Part shown: positions 24,745 through 34,011 of the stretch, piece by piece | How the letters are laid out: the number at the start of each line of letters is the position of its first letter | How positions within the stretch are numbered: the stretch's first letter is position 1 | Origin: Enterococcus raffinosus | GTDB lineage: Bacteria > Bacillota > Bacilli > Lactobacillales > Enterococcaceae | NCBI RefSeq assembly: GCF_018917525.1 | Contig: NZ_JAHLOS010000010.1 | Location: forward strand, 54,467-118,466 | DNA: 64,000 nucleotides | Reading direction: 5' to 3' | Made by a program: the position numbers and the translations under genes | The notes under the pieces: generated by a model | Seen by the model: the letters and a program-made list of their open reading frames with translations, nothing else | Database searches by the model: none | What the model was told of the DNA's origin: nothing

Positions 24745-25554
24745 TTATTGAAGTCTCTTTTTCTCAAAAACCTGCTGGAATTCATTCTTATTAAAAACAG
24801 GTTCTGAAAATCCTAATTTTTGTCCCACTCTTGTAATTGGTGGAGGACTTACATAACTAGCTTCTAATACTTCTGGCGAAGAAAATATTACTTCTTTTGT
24901 TTCTCTTTTTAATATTTTCCCTTGCGACATAACGACGATTTGATCAAAATTTTTTACAACAAATTTCATATCATGAGTAATCGTTAGACAGAGTTGATGA
25001 TTTAATTTCAATGCTTCAATAATCCTAGTTAAACGCTGATTTCCTATGATATCTTGCCCGCAAGTAGGTTCATCTAATATGATTACCTCAGGATTCATCA
25101 TGAGAATAGATCCGATCGTACAGAATTTTTTCTCTGTCGCATTTAAATCGAATGGATGGACGGAAAGTTTATCAGTTAAACCTACTAAATCAGCAATCTT
25201 TTCTAATCTTTTATTGATTTCTTTTTTCGATACGCCTTGTTGTTTTGGACCAAATTCAAATTCTTTTTTTACACTTTCCAAAAACAATTGATTATCTGGG
25301 TTTTGAAAGACATAACCGATTTTTCGAGACCAAAAAGCCGTCGTATGTTTCTCGATGTTTTCACCATTGATTAGTACCTCTCCCTCAGTCGGTCTCAACA
25401 GACCGTTTAAATGCTTAACAAAAGTTGTTTTTCCAGCACCATTTTGACCAATAATCGCGATTGGTTCTATTCCTTCAAATATCGTATTAAGTCCATTTAG
25501 GGCAATATCTCCAGAAGGATATTTATGTATGAGATTTTTTATTTCAATCCTCAT
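24745..25554 (-). CDS. ECF transporter ATPase with a degenerate signature motif
   Basis: A 269-residue ABC ATPase of an energy-coupling factor transporter. Walker A is GQNGAGKTT and Walker B VIILDEPTCGQD, with a switch His in TITHDMKF. The signature is LNATEKKFCTIGSIL, where LSGGQ is expected; this looks degenerate. It overlaps the upstream ATPase gene by 11 bases, so the two are translationally coupled. Together they form the heterodimer that drives the EcfT and S components encoded upstream. Confidence 0.88.
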   Translation of the reverse strand: MRIEIKNLIHKYPSGDIALNGLNTIFEGIEPIAIIGQNGAGKTTFVKHLNGLLRPTEGEVLINGENIEKHTTAFWSRKIGYVFQNPDNQLFLESVKKEFEFGPKQQGVSKKEINKRLEKIADLVGLTDKLSVHPFDLNATEKKFCTIGSILMMNPEVIILDEPTCGQDIIGNQRLTRIIEALKLNHQLCLTITHDMKFVVKNFDQIVVMSQGKILKRETKEVIFSSPEVLEASYVSPPPITRVGQKLGFSEPVFNKNEFQQVFEKKRLQ

Positions 25555-26386
25555 TCATCAACACCTCCTGCAACCTTTTGACAGCCTGTTCCTCAGTCAA
25601 AATAGTCGTATTTAAAAAATAGTCTTTTGTTATTTCATAAAAATCAGGAGCACTCACGCCATATTCCATTAGTCGTGGATTACTAAAAACTCCTTCTGGG
25701 GTATCATTTAGGACTAATTTTCCTTCTTTCATCACAAGAATTCTATTTGCCAAACTAGCTATTTTCTCCATGTCATGATCCACCATTATGATTGTCATGC
25801 CATTTTCATTCAACGTTTTAACCGTTTTCATAATTTGATGGCTACCCACAGGATCTAGTTGAGTAGTGCATTCATCTAAAATCAAAATCTGAGGCTCTAA
25901 AATAATTGCAGCAGCAAGAGCTACTCTTTGTACTTGTCCTCCTGAAAGCTCCAATGGATTTCTGTTTAATAAGTCGGTAATCTGCACTATTTCAGCTACT
26001 CTATTGATTTTTTCGATCATAGTTTCTTTGGTTAACCCTCTATTTCCTAAGCCAAAAGCTAATTCCTCACTTACAGTATCAGCTGTATAGGATAGTTGAT
26101 TAAACGGATTTTGAAAAACTAGACCAACTGTTTGTGATAACTCACCAACTCCAATGTCCGAGATACTTTTCCCCTTAACTCTTATTTCTCCATCTGTATG
26201 ACCTATAAAATAATTTGGAATTAATCCTGATAATGCATTACACAAAGTTGATTTTCCAGCCCCGTTTGCTCCTATTACTGCAACAAAATCTCCTGATTGT
26301 ACTTTAAAACTTATGTTCCTTAGAGCTGCTTTTGGAGCTTCATTGTAGCGATAAGAAAAATTTATTGATTCAACTAAGTTATTCAT
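25544..26386 (-). CDS. ECF transporter ATPase (EcfA-like) with a canonical signature
   Basis: A 280-residue ABC ATPase. Walker A is GANGAGKST, the signature LSGGQVQRVALAAAI, Walker B ILILDECTTQLDP (Cys in place of the usual Pro), and the switch His in VDHDMEKI. It should pair with the second ATPase to make one canonical and one degenerate ATP site. It lies 12 bp after EcfT. The group is a self-contained (group I) ECF transporter rather than one using the housekeeping EcfAAT module. Confidence 0.9.
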   Translation of the reverse strand: MNNLVESINFSYRYNEAPKAALRNISFKVQSGDFVAVIGANGAGKSTLCNALSGLIPNYFIGHTDGEIRVKGKSISDIGVGELSQTVGLVFQNPFNQLSYTADTVSEELAFGLGNRGLTKETMIEKINRVAEIVQITDLLNRNPLELSGGQVQRVALAAAIILEPQILILDECTTQLDPVGSHQIMKTVKTLNENGMTIIMVDHDMEKIASLANRILVMKEGKLVLNDTPEGVFSNPRLMEYGVSAPDFYEITKDYFLNTTILTEEQAVKRLQEVLMNED

Positions 26387-26398
26387 CTACTCACCTCA

Positions 26399-27163
26399 CT
26401 ATTTCCAAAATCGAACAATCAAACATAGTAATAAGAAAAAAAAGGAAAACCCTTTTAGAAAGGAATCACTAGGTCTATGTTTCACTTCAATCAATGTTGT
26501 TGGTTTGATTCCTTTAATACTAAAACCCCTTGTCTCAAGGGTCATCCCTCTCTCTTGAGCATCTGTCAAAGAAGATAGAACAACCGGTCCTATTAGCGGT
26601 AGAAACGCTTTCGCTCGTTGTAAGAAAGACCCTGTTACTTCAACCCCGCGAGATTCTTGTGCTTCTTGAATAATTTTCACTTTTCTTTGCATTTGTGGAA
26701 CAACATTGAGGCTAGCCAAAATAAGATAGCCGATTTTCATATTTAGCCCCGATTGAGTTAATGCAGCAACTGTTTCTGAATTTTTAGTTGTATTTAAAAA
26801 AAGATAGAAAGTCGTCAAAAAAACTAATAAGGTAGAAGAAATTTTTAACGCATACAAAGTTCCTTCTAAACCGAGGCTAGCAAACCCTAAATCAGCTATG
26901 ATTATCGTATTTTTAGGACTATATAATCCTTGGATAAAAAGTAACATCAACGTAACTGGAATTCCGAAGCCCAGTATCAATAAACTAACTTTTCTACCTG
27001 TTCCCATGAAAAAAGAAAGAATTAGAATAACTGCTAACAGATAGTATCCTAAAAAAGAACTGGGATAGATCATACAACCTATTCCTAAACTTAGGACTAG
27101 TAATAATTTAGTGATCGGATTCAACTCTCTAATAAATCCATATATTTTATTATTCGTCTTCAC
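26399..27163 (-). CDS. ECF transporter transmembrane component EcfT
   Basis: A 254-residue membrane protein with about five to six helices. It carries two coupling Arg motifs, AQESRGVEVTG and TLETRGFSIKG, which lie on the cytoplasmic helices that contact the ATPases. QMQRKVKIIQEAQESRG is typical. It transmits ATP hydrolysis to the S component encoded just upstream (12-bp gap). Confidence 0.9.
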   Translation of the reverse strand: MKTNNKIYGFIRELNPITKLLLVLSLGIGCMIYPSSFLGYYLLAVILILSFFMGTGRKVSLLILGFGIPVTLMLLFIQGLYSPKNTIIIADLGFASLGLEGTLYALKISSTLLVFLTTFYLFLNTTKNSETVAALTQSGLNMKIGYLILASLNVVPQMQRKVKIIQEAQESRGVEVTGSFLQRAKAFLPLIGPVVLSSLTDAQERGMTLETRGFSIKGIKPTTLIEVKHRPSDSFLKGFSFFFLLLCLIVRFWK

Positions 27164-27175
27164 AAAATTTCACCT

Positions 27176-27802
27176 TCAGTTTTTCGTTTTTACATTGGTC
27201 AGCGAAGCATTGTCTAGTGGCGCATATTGGCTAGAAAAACGTTTAGGTATTTTTTTTACCAACCAATAGACGATTAGAAAAACTAATCCCTTATCAATTA
27301 AATTCTCTATTAATGATGTTGAAAATACAGAAAAAACGATTTCTTTTGTAGCCGCTATCAATGCTGCTGTTGCAAGTGAACTCGTGTTAATTCCTGTTGC
27401 TCCACCATATACAAAGATAGTAATTAAAGATGAAGTGAAAGAATTCGTCAACGTACAGGCTAACCAAGTGAATATCGCTCCACCAATGTTCTTAAAAAAT
27501 CCAGCCATTACTAAATATCCTGTTACTAATCCACATAAGATACTGACAAGTGCATAAGGGAAAAAAACTGGATTTGTCACAATTGCCAAAAATAGATTAG
27601 TGATCAGACCGCAAAGCGCTGCTACCCAAGGGCCGGCCAAACATGCTACTAAAACGGTACCAATCATATCTAGAAATAGTGGTAACTTTAACGCTGAACA
27701 GAGTGTGCCACCAATCAAGTTGATTCCAACAGCGATTGGTATCAATACAAGTACCTTTGTCGAAAAATTCTTATGGAGAAATGCTTGAAAGTATTTTTTC
27801 AT
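27176..27802 (-). CDS. ECF transporter S component, predicted for nucleoside or ribose
   Basis: A 208-residue membrane protein of about six helices that binds the substrate. The opening VLVLIPIAVGINLIGGTLCSAL and GPWVAALCGLITNLFLAI are typical of S components. Family alone does not give the substrate; the operon with nucleoside hydrolase and ribokinase suggests a nucleoside. It is the first gene of the operon. Its start is about 40 bp from the paired palindromes, and expression is probably repressed by the divergent LacI-type protein. Confidence 0.82.
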   Translation of the reverse strand: MKKYFQAFLHKNFSTKVLVLIPIAVGINLIGGTLCSALKLPLFLDMIGTVLVACLAGPWVAALCGLITNLFLAIVTNPVFFPYALVSILCGLVTGYLVMAGFFKNIGGAIFTWLACTLTNSFTSSLITIFVYGGATGINTSSLATAALIAATKEIVFSVFSTSLIENLIDKGLVFLIVYWLVKKIPKRFSSQYAPLDNASLTNVKTKN

Positions 27803-27841
27803 TGTAGTTCCCCTTTTTAAAGTATGATAAAATCAATTTAA

Positions 27842-27867
27842 GAAAACATTTTCGGAAAACGTTTTCC
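27842..27867. promoter_or_regulatory. Two adjacent LacI-type operators between the ECF operon and the LacI-ribokinase gene
   Basis: GGAAAACGTTTTCC (27854-27867) is a perfect 14-bp palindrome, and the adjoining GAAAACATTTTC (27842-27853) is a near-palindrome of the same type. The central CG pattern is typical of LacI-family operators. Their place in the divergent region suggests control of the ECF operon by the adjacent regulator. Confidence 0.75.
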
Positions 27868-27954
27868 TTGATTAGAATTTATCATCACGTAAAAGGTTTG
27901 TCAATACAATTTTTTGAGTACTAAAAAATTTTTGTTCTTTTTAATCAAACTCAC

Positions 27955-27984
27955 TTGACCCTTTTTGAATTGGTTGAGTATGAT
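27955..27984 (+). promoter_or_regulatory. Promoter of the LacI-ribokinase fusion gene
   Basis: TTGACC (27955-27960) and TATGAT (27979-27984) are separated by 18 bp, ending 35 bp before ATG 28019. Confidence 0.6.
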
Positions 27985-28018
27985 GAGAAGGAAGATAACG
28001 AGGACAAAGGAGAACTGT

Positions 28019-29917
28019 ATGAATATAAGAGATATTGCAAAATTGGCTGGAGTATCTGTATCTACGGTTTCAAAAATCGTAAATAAAAAGGACGCCAGTA
28101 TTAGTAACGAAACTCGTGAAAGGGTTTTAAAAATAGTTCATGAATACAATTACACTCCCTATTCATCTACTATTAACTCCACAACAACTACTGGCTCTAT
28201 TGGTATATTGGTTAACTCAGATAAATATGTGGATAATGCCTTAAACGGAATGATTGAGTACGCGCAGCAAAGGGGTTATAGTCCAATAATTCTTAATAGT
28301 CTTGGAGATCACAAACAAGAACTCAGAAATATTACCTCCTTATGTACAAAACAGGTGGACGGAATAATTTGGGACCCGATAAATGAAAGCAGTTTAAAAA
28401 ACTTAAAACATATTGAATCCTTGAATATTCCGCGTGTGTTATTGGGAAAATGGAAAGATGGACTATCCTATTTTATTCCATATGAAGAGAATTCCTACTT
28501 TCTAACAAAACAATTGATCGAGAAAAAACACAAAAGAATCGCCTGTATTGTCCGAGATGATAAAAGTAAAGAACATTTTATTAATGGGTATAAAAAAGCT
28601 CTCTTTAAGTACAATTTGAAGTTCAATGATTCAATGATCATCAATACATTAGATTTTTCAATCAATGATTTTATTATTGAAAAACAAATTTCTGGGTTCG
28701 TATCTGCTGATTTTTATAAATCAATTGAACTCTACAATTTGACCATGCAAGGTGGTCTTAAAGCACCTAAAGATTATTCATTACTTTCTATTCGTAACGA
28801 TACAGATATAGAATTTAAGAATTATCAAAATTCCCTTTCTACTATCACTATCAACCAGACAAATTTTGGTGCTCATATATGCCAAGCACTCATTAACTTG
28901 ATTACCAATGCGGAAGAGCCAGAACCATTTTATGAAAAAATGGTTTTGGACAATACAAACTCAATTGGAATTCCAGCAGAAAATGACCGCCAAAAAATTC
29001 TGGTAGTTGGAAGTATAAATATGGATACTTATCTCTATTCTTCAAAGCTTCCTCATAACGGTGCGACAAATTTTTTGTCTAATCTAAGCAAACGTCCAGG
29101 TGGAAAAGGACTAAACCAAGCAATTGGAACAGCAAAACTTGGGCATCAAGTTCGTTTGATCGGTTGTATAGGAACAGATAGTGACTCAAATACAATGTTT
29201 CAAGAGCTCAAAAAAAATAGTGTGGATACTGAGGGCATCATACGCTCAAATGATACAGAAACAGGTCAGGCTTATATTTCTGTGGAATCTAGTGGTGATT
29301 CAATGATTTCGATTCTACCAGGAGCAAATGCAGAATTATCACCTACATTTATCAAAAATAAACATGAGCTATTCTCAAATGTGAAATATTGCCTTGTACA
29401 AACAGAGATTCCAATTGATGCAGTAGAAATCACTTGTACATTAGCTACAGAAAATGACGTTAAAACAATATTGAAACCTTCTGCTTCAAAAAAAATTCCT
29501 AATTCTCTTTTGGCCAAAGTAGATTACCTCATTCCAAATGAGGAAGAATTAACTTCATTATGCCCAGATTATGAAACGATCGAAGAAAAGGCCAATTTTT
29601 TGATTTCAAAAGGTGTCGGAAATGTTATTGTTACGTTAGGTAAAAATGGCTGTTTCTTAAAGAATTCTAAGCAAGAAAAATATTTCCCAGCTGCCAACTT
29701 CTCCGCAATCGATAGCACTGGAGCAAGTGACGCGTTTATTAGTGCATTGTCTGCATATTTGTTACGAGAATATTGTTTAGAAAAAGCTATCCAAATCGCT
29801 ATTTATGCAGCAGGATTCCTTGTCTCGCGCGACGGTATTACAACTGCTCTCGTTGATCGAACGACACTAGAAAGCTATATTGCTAAAAAAGAACCTCAAC
29901 TATTGTTAAAAGATTAG
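28019..29917 (+). CDS. LacI-family repressor fused to a ribokinase-like domain
   Basis: A single 632-residue open frame. Residues 1-50 form the LacI helix-turn-helix (MNIRDIAKLAGVSVSTVSKI). Residues about 58-320 form the sugar-binding sensor (GSIGILVNSD ... STITINQTNFGAHICQALI). From about residue 325 there is a complete PfkB kinase: KILVVGSINMDTYLYSSKLP, PGGKGLNQAIGTAKLGH and IDSTGASDAFISALSAY. The catalytic Asp is kept but GAGD is GASD, so activity is uncertain. ATG 28019 has AAAGGAG seven bases upstream; the longer frame has no such signal. It is divergent from a nucleoside/ribose operon that has its own ribokinase, so it probably senses ribose or nucleoside. Confidence 0.9.
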   Translation: MNIRDIAKLAGVSVSTVSKIVNKKDASISNETRERVLKIVHEYNYTPYSSTINSTTTTGSIGILVNSDKYVDNALNGMIEYAQQRGYSPIILNSLGDHKQELRNITSLCTKQVDGIIWDPINESSLKNLKHIESLNIPRVLLGKWKDGLSYFIPYEENSYFLTKQLIEKKHKRIACIVRDDKSKEHFINGYKKALFKYNLKFNDSMIINTLDFSINDFIIEKQISGFVSADFYKSIELYNLTMQGGLKAPKDYSLLSIRNDTDIEFKNYQNSLSTITINQTNFGAHICQALINLITNAEEPEPFYEKMVLDNTNSIGIPAENDRQKILVVGSINMDTYLYSSKLPHNGATNFLSNLSKRPGGKGLNQAIGTAKLGHQVRLIGCIGTDSDSNTMFQELKKNSVDTEGIIRSNDTETGQAYISVESSGDSMISILPGANAELSPTFIKNKHELFSNVKYCLVQTEIPIDAVEITCTLATENDVKTILKPSASKKIPNSLLAKVDYLIPNEEELTSLCPDYETIEEKANFLISKGVGNVIVTLGKNGCFLKNSKQEKYFPAANFSAIDSTGASDAFISALSAYLLREYCLEKAIQIAIYAAGFLVSRDGITTALVDRTTLESYIAKKEPQLLLKD

Positions 29918-30034
29918 TTCTTTGTCTTGATTGGATATCTCTCTTTGAAAGCATTATTTTACATTTATGCTGTATTCAAGAGTTAATTTTTCCGAATAGT
30001 TTATTTCCGTTAATATGAGAATAGATGAAAAAAA

Positions 30035-30108
30035 GCGAGTAGTTGAATGATCAAAACTCCGATCATAACTACTCGCGATAAAAAAACGGCATAATCACCG
30101 TTTTTTTT
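30035..30108. terminator. Two hairpins between the fusion gene and potD
   Basis: GCGAGTAGTTGAATGATC (30035-30052) pairs with GATCATAACTACTCGC (30061-30076). Next, AAAAAACGG pairs with CCGTTTTTTTT (30081-30108), a clear bidirectional terminator. They separate convergent transcripts. Confidence 0.85.
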
Positions 30109-30174
30109 ATTGAAAACTGGCAATAAAATGCGGATTTCTCCACTATTTTAAAGTTGATTTTATTGTCTCTGATA

Positions 30175-31245
30175 TTATTTCCGATACATCTTAAACTCCA
30201 AATACAAATCATTATAAATCCCCAGATACTTAGGACCTAAATCTTTATAAACTTCCAAATGACTAATGGTCTCATCGTCTGGATAAAATTGCTTGTCACC
30301 AGAAATACTTTTTGGCAGCATCGCCAACGCTTTTTTATTCGGTGTTGAATAACCGATATATTCGGCGTTTCGCTTGGCTGATTCTGGTTTCAGCATAAAG
30401 TTGATAAAGTCATAGGCGCCTTCTTGATTTTTAGAAGTCTTGGGAATGACGATATTATCAAACCACAGATTTGAACCTTCGGGTGGGATCACGTAATGGA
30501 GATGTTCGTTTTCCGACATCATATCCGCTGCTTCCCCAGAAAAGGTCACCGCAACGGCACTTTCTTCATTGGCCATATACATTTTGATCTCATCAGCAAC
30601 GATCGCTTTGACATTAGGCGTCAAGCTGCTTAATTTCTTGATAGCCTGATTTAGCTGTGTCATATCCTTACTATTGATGGAATAGCCTAAGGTAGTTAAT
30701 GATAAGCCCATGACCTCTCGGGCACCATCGATTAGCATGATATTGTTCTTTAATTCTGGACGCCATAGATCATTCCAGTGTTTGATTTTGTCTCCAGCGA
30801 CAAATTTATCATTATAGACAATTCCTAAGGTTCCCCAGAAATACGGAATCGAATACTTATTGTCCTTATCAAAATCTAAATCCAAAAAGCGCGGATCAAT
30901 ATGTTCTAAGCCCTGAATTTTTGAATGATCCAATGGCAATAGTAATTTCTCTTTTTTCATTTTTTGGATCATGTATTCGCTAGGAATCGCGATATCATAG
31001 GCTGTTCCGCCTTGTTTGATTTTGGCCTCCATGGCTTCATTTGAATCGAAGGTTTCGTAGTTGACCTTATAGCCATATTCTTTTTCAAACTGCTTGATTA
31101 ACTCTGGATCGATGTAATCGCCCCAATTATAAATGTTCAAAACTTTTGAACTGGCATTAGAAGAATGATTTAAGCGAATGACCAAAAATGTCAGTAAGAG
31201 AATGATGACGACGACACCGATAAAAAGTGATTGTAATTTTCTCAT
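30175..31245 (-). CDS. potD: Spermidine/putrescine ABC transporter substrate-binding protein
   Basis: A 356-residue extracellular polyamine-binding protein. KVLNIYNWGDYIDPELIKQFEKEYG is the PotD/PotF signature. The N-terminus has one hydrophobic segment (about 7-25) that acts as a signal or anchor, but no lipobox Cys is visible, so it may be held by the uncleaved helix. Its start overlaps the potC stop by four bases (ATGA). It is the last gene of the potABCD unit. Confidence 0.93.
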   Translation of the reverse strand: MRKLQSLFIGVVVIILLLTFLVIRLNHSSNASSKVLNIYNWGDYIDPELIKQFEKEYGYKVNYETFDSNEAMEAKIKQGGTAYDIAIPSEYMIQKMKKEKLLLPLDHSKIQGLEHIDPRFLDLDFDKDNKYSIPYFWGTLGIVYNDKFVAGDKIKHWNDLWRPELKNNIMLIDGAREVMGLSLTTLGYSINSKDMTQLNQAIKKLSSLTPNVKAIVADEIKMYMANEESAVAVTFSGEAADMMSENEHLHYVIPPEGSNLWFDNIVIPKTSKNQEGAYDFINFMLKPESAKRNAEYIGYSTPNKKALAMLPKSISGDKQFYPDDETISHLEVYKDLGPKYLGIYNDLYLEFKMYRK

Positions 31246-32087
31246 TTCAGTACTGCCACCTCCTCAAAATCACGTTTGCGTTTCCGCGCTTTCTTTGAGG
31301 TATCGCGACTAATAAAGTAATAACCCACGACTAATAGTAGAGAGAAAATAAAGACGAGGGTCGATAAGGCGTTGATTTCTAAACTGATCCCTTGTCGAGC
31401 CCGTGAATAGATTTCGACTGAAAGTGTCGTAAAGCCATTTCCGGTAACAAAGAAGGTTACGGCAAAATCATCCAATGAATAGGTGAAAGCCATAAAATAT
31501 CCGGCAATGATTCCCGGTGTCAAAAACGGCAAAATAATATTGGATAACACTTGAAAATTGTTCGCCCCTAAATCTCGTGCCGCATCGATCATGGAATCAT
31601 TCATTTCCTTCAGCTTCGGTAACACCATTAAAACAACGATGGGAATACTAAAGGCGATATGAGAAAGCAGCACACTGACAAAGCCCAGCTGGAAGTTCTT
31701 CAAGACCCCGCCAAGCATGGTAAAAAGAATCAAAAAGCTGGCGCCAATGATAACGTCTGGCGAAACCATCAAGATATTATTCAACCCCAATAGGACATTT
31801 CTCGAATTGCGCTTGCGTGTATAATAAATCCCCATCGCACCAAAAGTCCCAATAATCGTCGCCAACAATGCGGACAAAAATGCCAGCACAAAGGTCTGAA
31901 CGACAATACTAATCAAGCGACTATCTGAAAACAGGCTTTGATAATGTTCCCATGTAAATCCTGTAAAGCTGCTCATATTACCGCCCTGATTAAAGGAATA
32001 AAAAATCAAATAAAAGATCGGAATGTACAATAGAATAAACACAAAGATCAAATAAACAGTGGACCAGGAAAATTTTCTTCTTCTCAT
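31242..32087 (-). CDS. potC: Spermidine/putrescine ABC transporter permease
   Basis: A 281-residue membrane protein with six helices. The EAA loop that docks the ATPase is DAARDLGANNFQVLSNIILPFLTPGI. The gene overlaps both neighbours by four bases, which indicates translational coupling. It pairs with PotB to form the channel. Confidence 0.94.
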   Translation of the reverse strand: MRRRKFSWSTVYLIFVFILLYIPIFYLIFYSFNQGGNMSSFTGFTWEHYQSLFSDSRLISIVVQTFVLAFLSALLATIIGTFGAMGIYYTRKRNSRNVLLGLNNILMVSPDVIIGASFLILFTMLGGVLKNFQLGFVSVLLSHIAFSIPIVVLMVLPKLKEMNDSMIDAARDLGANNFQVLSNIILPFLTPGIIAGYFMAFTYSLDDFAVTFFVTGNGFTTLSVEIYSRARQGISLEINALSTLVFIFSLLLVVGYYFISRDTSKKARKRKRDFEEVAVLK

Positions 32088-32893
32088 TTCACCCGACCTC
32101 CCTTACGCTTTTCACCGGTTAGCATCATCACAATAAACATAGCCACGATCAGAATCACACCGATCGTAGACCCCATGCCCCAATTCTGTGTCACCAAGAA
32201 ATGTTCTTCGATTGCTGTACCTAGCGTGATCACGCGGTTTCCACCAATTAAGCGCGTCAGCATGAAGAGTGAGAGCGACGGGATAAAGACAGCCTGAACA
32301 CCGCTTTTTACGCCATTCAAGGAAAGCGGAAAAATTACTCGACGAAATGTATCAAAGTTATTTGCGCCTAGATCGCGACTAGCACTGATCAACGAAGGAT
32401 TGATTTCCTCTAATGCATTGAAAATCGGCATGATCATAAACGGCAGTTCGATATAAGCCGCCACAAACATAAAACTAAAATCCGTGAAGAGCAGTTGCTT
32501 CTGTCCGATCCCGATAAAACTCAAGAAATCATTGACCGATCCGTTCGCACTAAAAATACCGATAAAGGCATATGCCTTCAGCAATAAATTAATCCATGTC
32601 GGCAAAACAACCAGCAGCAGTAATAGTTGGCGATGCTTCAATTTTGATAAAAAGTACGCCGTCGGATAGCTGATCAACAGCGTCATCAACGTAATCAAAA
32701 ACGCAAACAAGACTGAATTGACGGTCATCATCAAGTAAGTTTTTGAGGTTAAGTACGTGTGATAATTGGTTAACGTAAAATTACCATTCATATCAAAGAA
32801 AGACTGATAGACGATCAAAATCACTGGCGCAATGACAAAAAACAGCAGCCAAAAAAAGTAAGGAATCGAGTATAAACGACGCATATTTTTCAT
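32084..32893 (-). CDS. potB: Spermidine/putrescine ABC transporter permease
   Basis: A 269-residue permease with six helices. The EAA loop is SASRDLGANNFDTFRRVIFPLSLNGV. AGGGAGG lies before ATG 32893. It lies 12 bp after potA and overlaps potC. It forms the PotB-PotC heterodimer of the polyamine importer. Confidence 0.94.
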   Translation of the reverse strand: MKNMRRLYSIPYFFWLLFFVIAPVILIVYQSFFDMNGNFTLTNYHTYLTSKTYLMMTVNSVLFAFLITLMTLLISYPTAYFLSKLKHRQLLLLLVVLPTWINLLLKAYAFIGIFSANGSVNDFLSFIGIGQKQLLFTDFSFMFVAAYIELPFMIMPIFNALEEINPSLISASRDLGANNFDTFRRVIFPLSLNGVKSGVQAVFIPSLSLFMLTRLIGGNRVITLGTAIEEHFLVTQNWGMGSTIGVILIVAMFIVMMLTGEKRKGGRVK

Positions 32894-32905
32894 AGTGATC
32901 CCTCC

Positions 32906-33994
32906 CTAATCTTCATAGCTTTCCAAACGAGCTTCGAAGTCTTCTTCACTTTCGTTGAAGCGCATGACGTGAATGTCCTCTGGTTCAAAGTACAGTCCAA
33001 CTTTGCTGCCTTTTTTGGCTTTCTTCGTCGAATGAACCATCCATTCGTTTCCGTCCGCATCAATACAGTTCATTTCGTAATGAACCCCACGAAACAGCTG
33101 CGTGTCCACCGTAACCACCAGCTTGCCTTGTTCAGGCGTGGTCAGCGTTAAGTCTTCCGGACGCAAAACCACTTCAACCGGTTCATTAGGACGCATCCCA
33201 CCATCGACACATTCAAAGGTTTTGCCGACAAATTTGACCAGGTTATCCTCCACCATTTCACCAGCAACAATATTACTTTCTCCGACAAAATCCGCGACAA
33301 AATGATTGATTGGTTCATCATAGATATCAACTGGTGTACCGCTTTGTACGATCTTGCCTTTATTCATCACAAAAATCTCATCACTCATAGCCAACGCTTC
33401 TTCTTGGTCATGGGTCACGAAAATAAAGGTAATGCCTAAACGTTTTTGCAACGCACGCAATTCATACTGCATATCAGTTCGTAATTTCAAATCCAAAGCT
33501 GACAATGGTTCATCTAATAATAAAATCTTCGGTTCGTTGACAATCGCCCGCGCAATCGCCACCCGCTGACGTTGACCACCAGACATTTCGGTGATTTCAC
33601 GATTCTCATAACCAGGTAGCTGAACCAGCTTCAATGCCTCTAAAACTTTTTTCTCAATCTCCTTTTTAGACAGCTTTTTGATCTTCAAGCCAAAGGCAAC
33701 ATTATCAAAAACATTCATGTGAGGAAACAAGGCATAATCTTGAAAGACTGTATTGACCTGACGTTTATTAGCCGGAATATCGTTCATCCGTTTTCCCTCA
33801 AAAAAAATATCGCCTTCACTAACGTCTGTGAAACCGGCGATAATTCGTAAAATCGTTGTTTTTCCGCAGCCAGAAGGTCCTAATAAGGTATAAAAACGTC
33901 CCTCCTCGATATCAAAATTTATTTTCTTCAATACGGGATCATCATCATCGTATTGTTTGATCACATCTTTAAAGGAAATAATTGTGTTTGTCAT
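32906..33994 (-). CDS. potA: Spermidine/putrescine ABC transporter ATP-binding protein
   Basis: A 362-residue ATPase. Walker A is GPSGCGKTT, the signature [15 protein letters not shown], Walker [16 protein letters not shown], and the switch [10 protein letters not shown]. The C-terminal third is the TOBE/OB regulatory domain ([10 protein letters not shown]). It follows the XRE-cupin regulator gene by 17 bp, so the regulator and transporter are probably one operon. Confidence 0.95.
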   Translation of the reverse strand: MTNTIISFKDVIKQYDDDDPVLKKINFDIEEGRFYTLLGPSGCGKTTILRIIAGFTDVSEGDIFFEGKRMNDIPANKRQVNTVFQDYALFPHMNVFDNVAFGLKIKKLSKKEIEKKVLEALKLVQLPGYENREITEMSGGQRQRVAIARAIVNEPKILLLDEPLSALDLKLRTDMQYELRALQKRLGITFIFVTHDQEEALAMSDEIFVMNKGKIVQSGTPVDIYDEPINHFVADFVGESNIVAGEMVEDNLVKFVGKTFECVDGGMRPNEPVEVVLRPEDLTLTTPEQGKLVVTVDTQLFRGVHYEMNCIDADGNEWMVHSTKKAKKGSKVGLYFEPEDIHVMRFNESEEDFEARLESYED

Positions 33995-34011
33995 GACTTC
34001 ACGTCCTTTTT

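Noticed and set aside
27842..27867. Reading the paired palindromes as cre sites
   Set aside because: GGAAAACGTTTTCC lacks the TG of the cre consensus, and a LacI-type gene adjoins it, so a dedicated operator is more likely.
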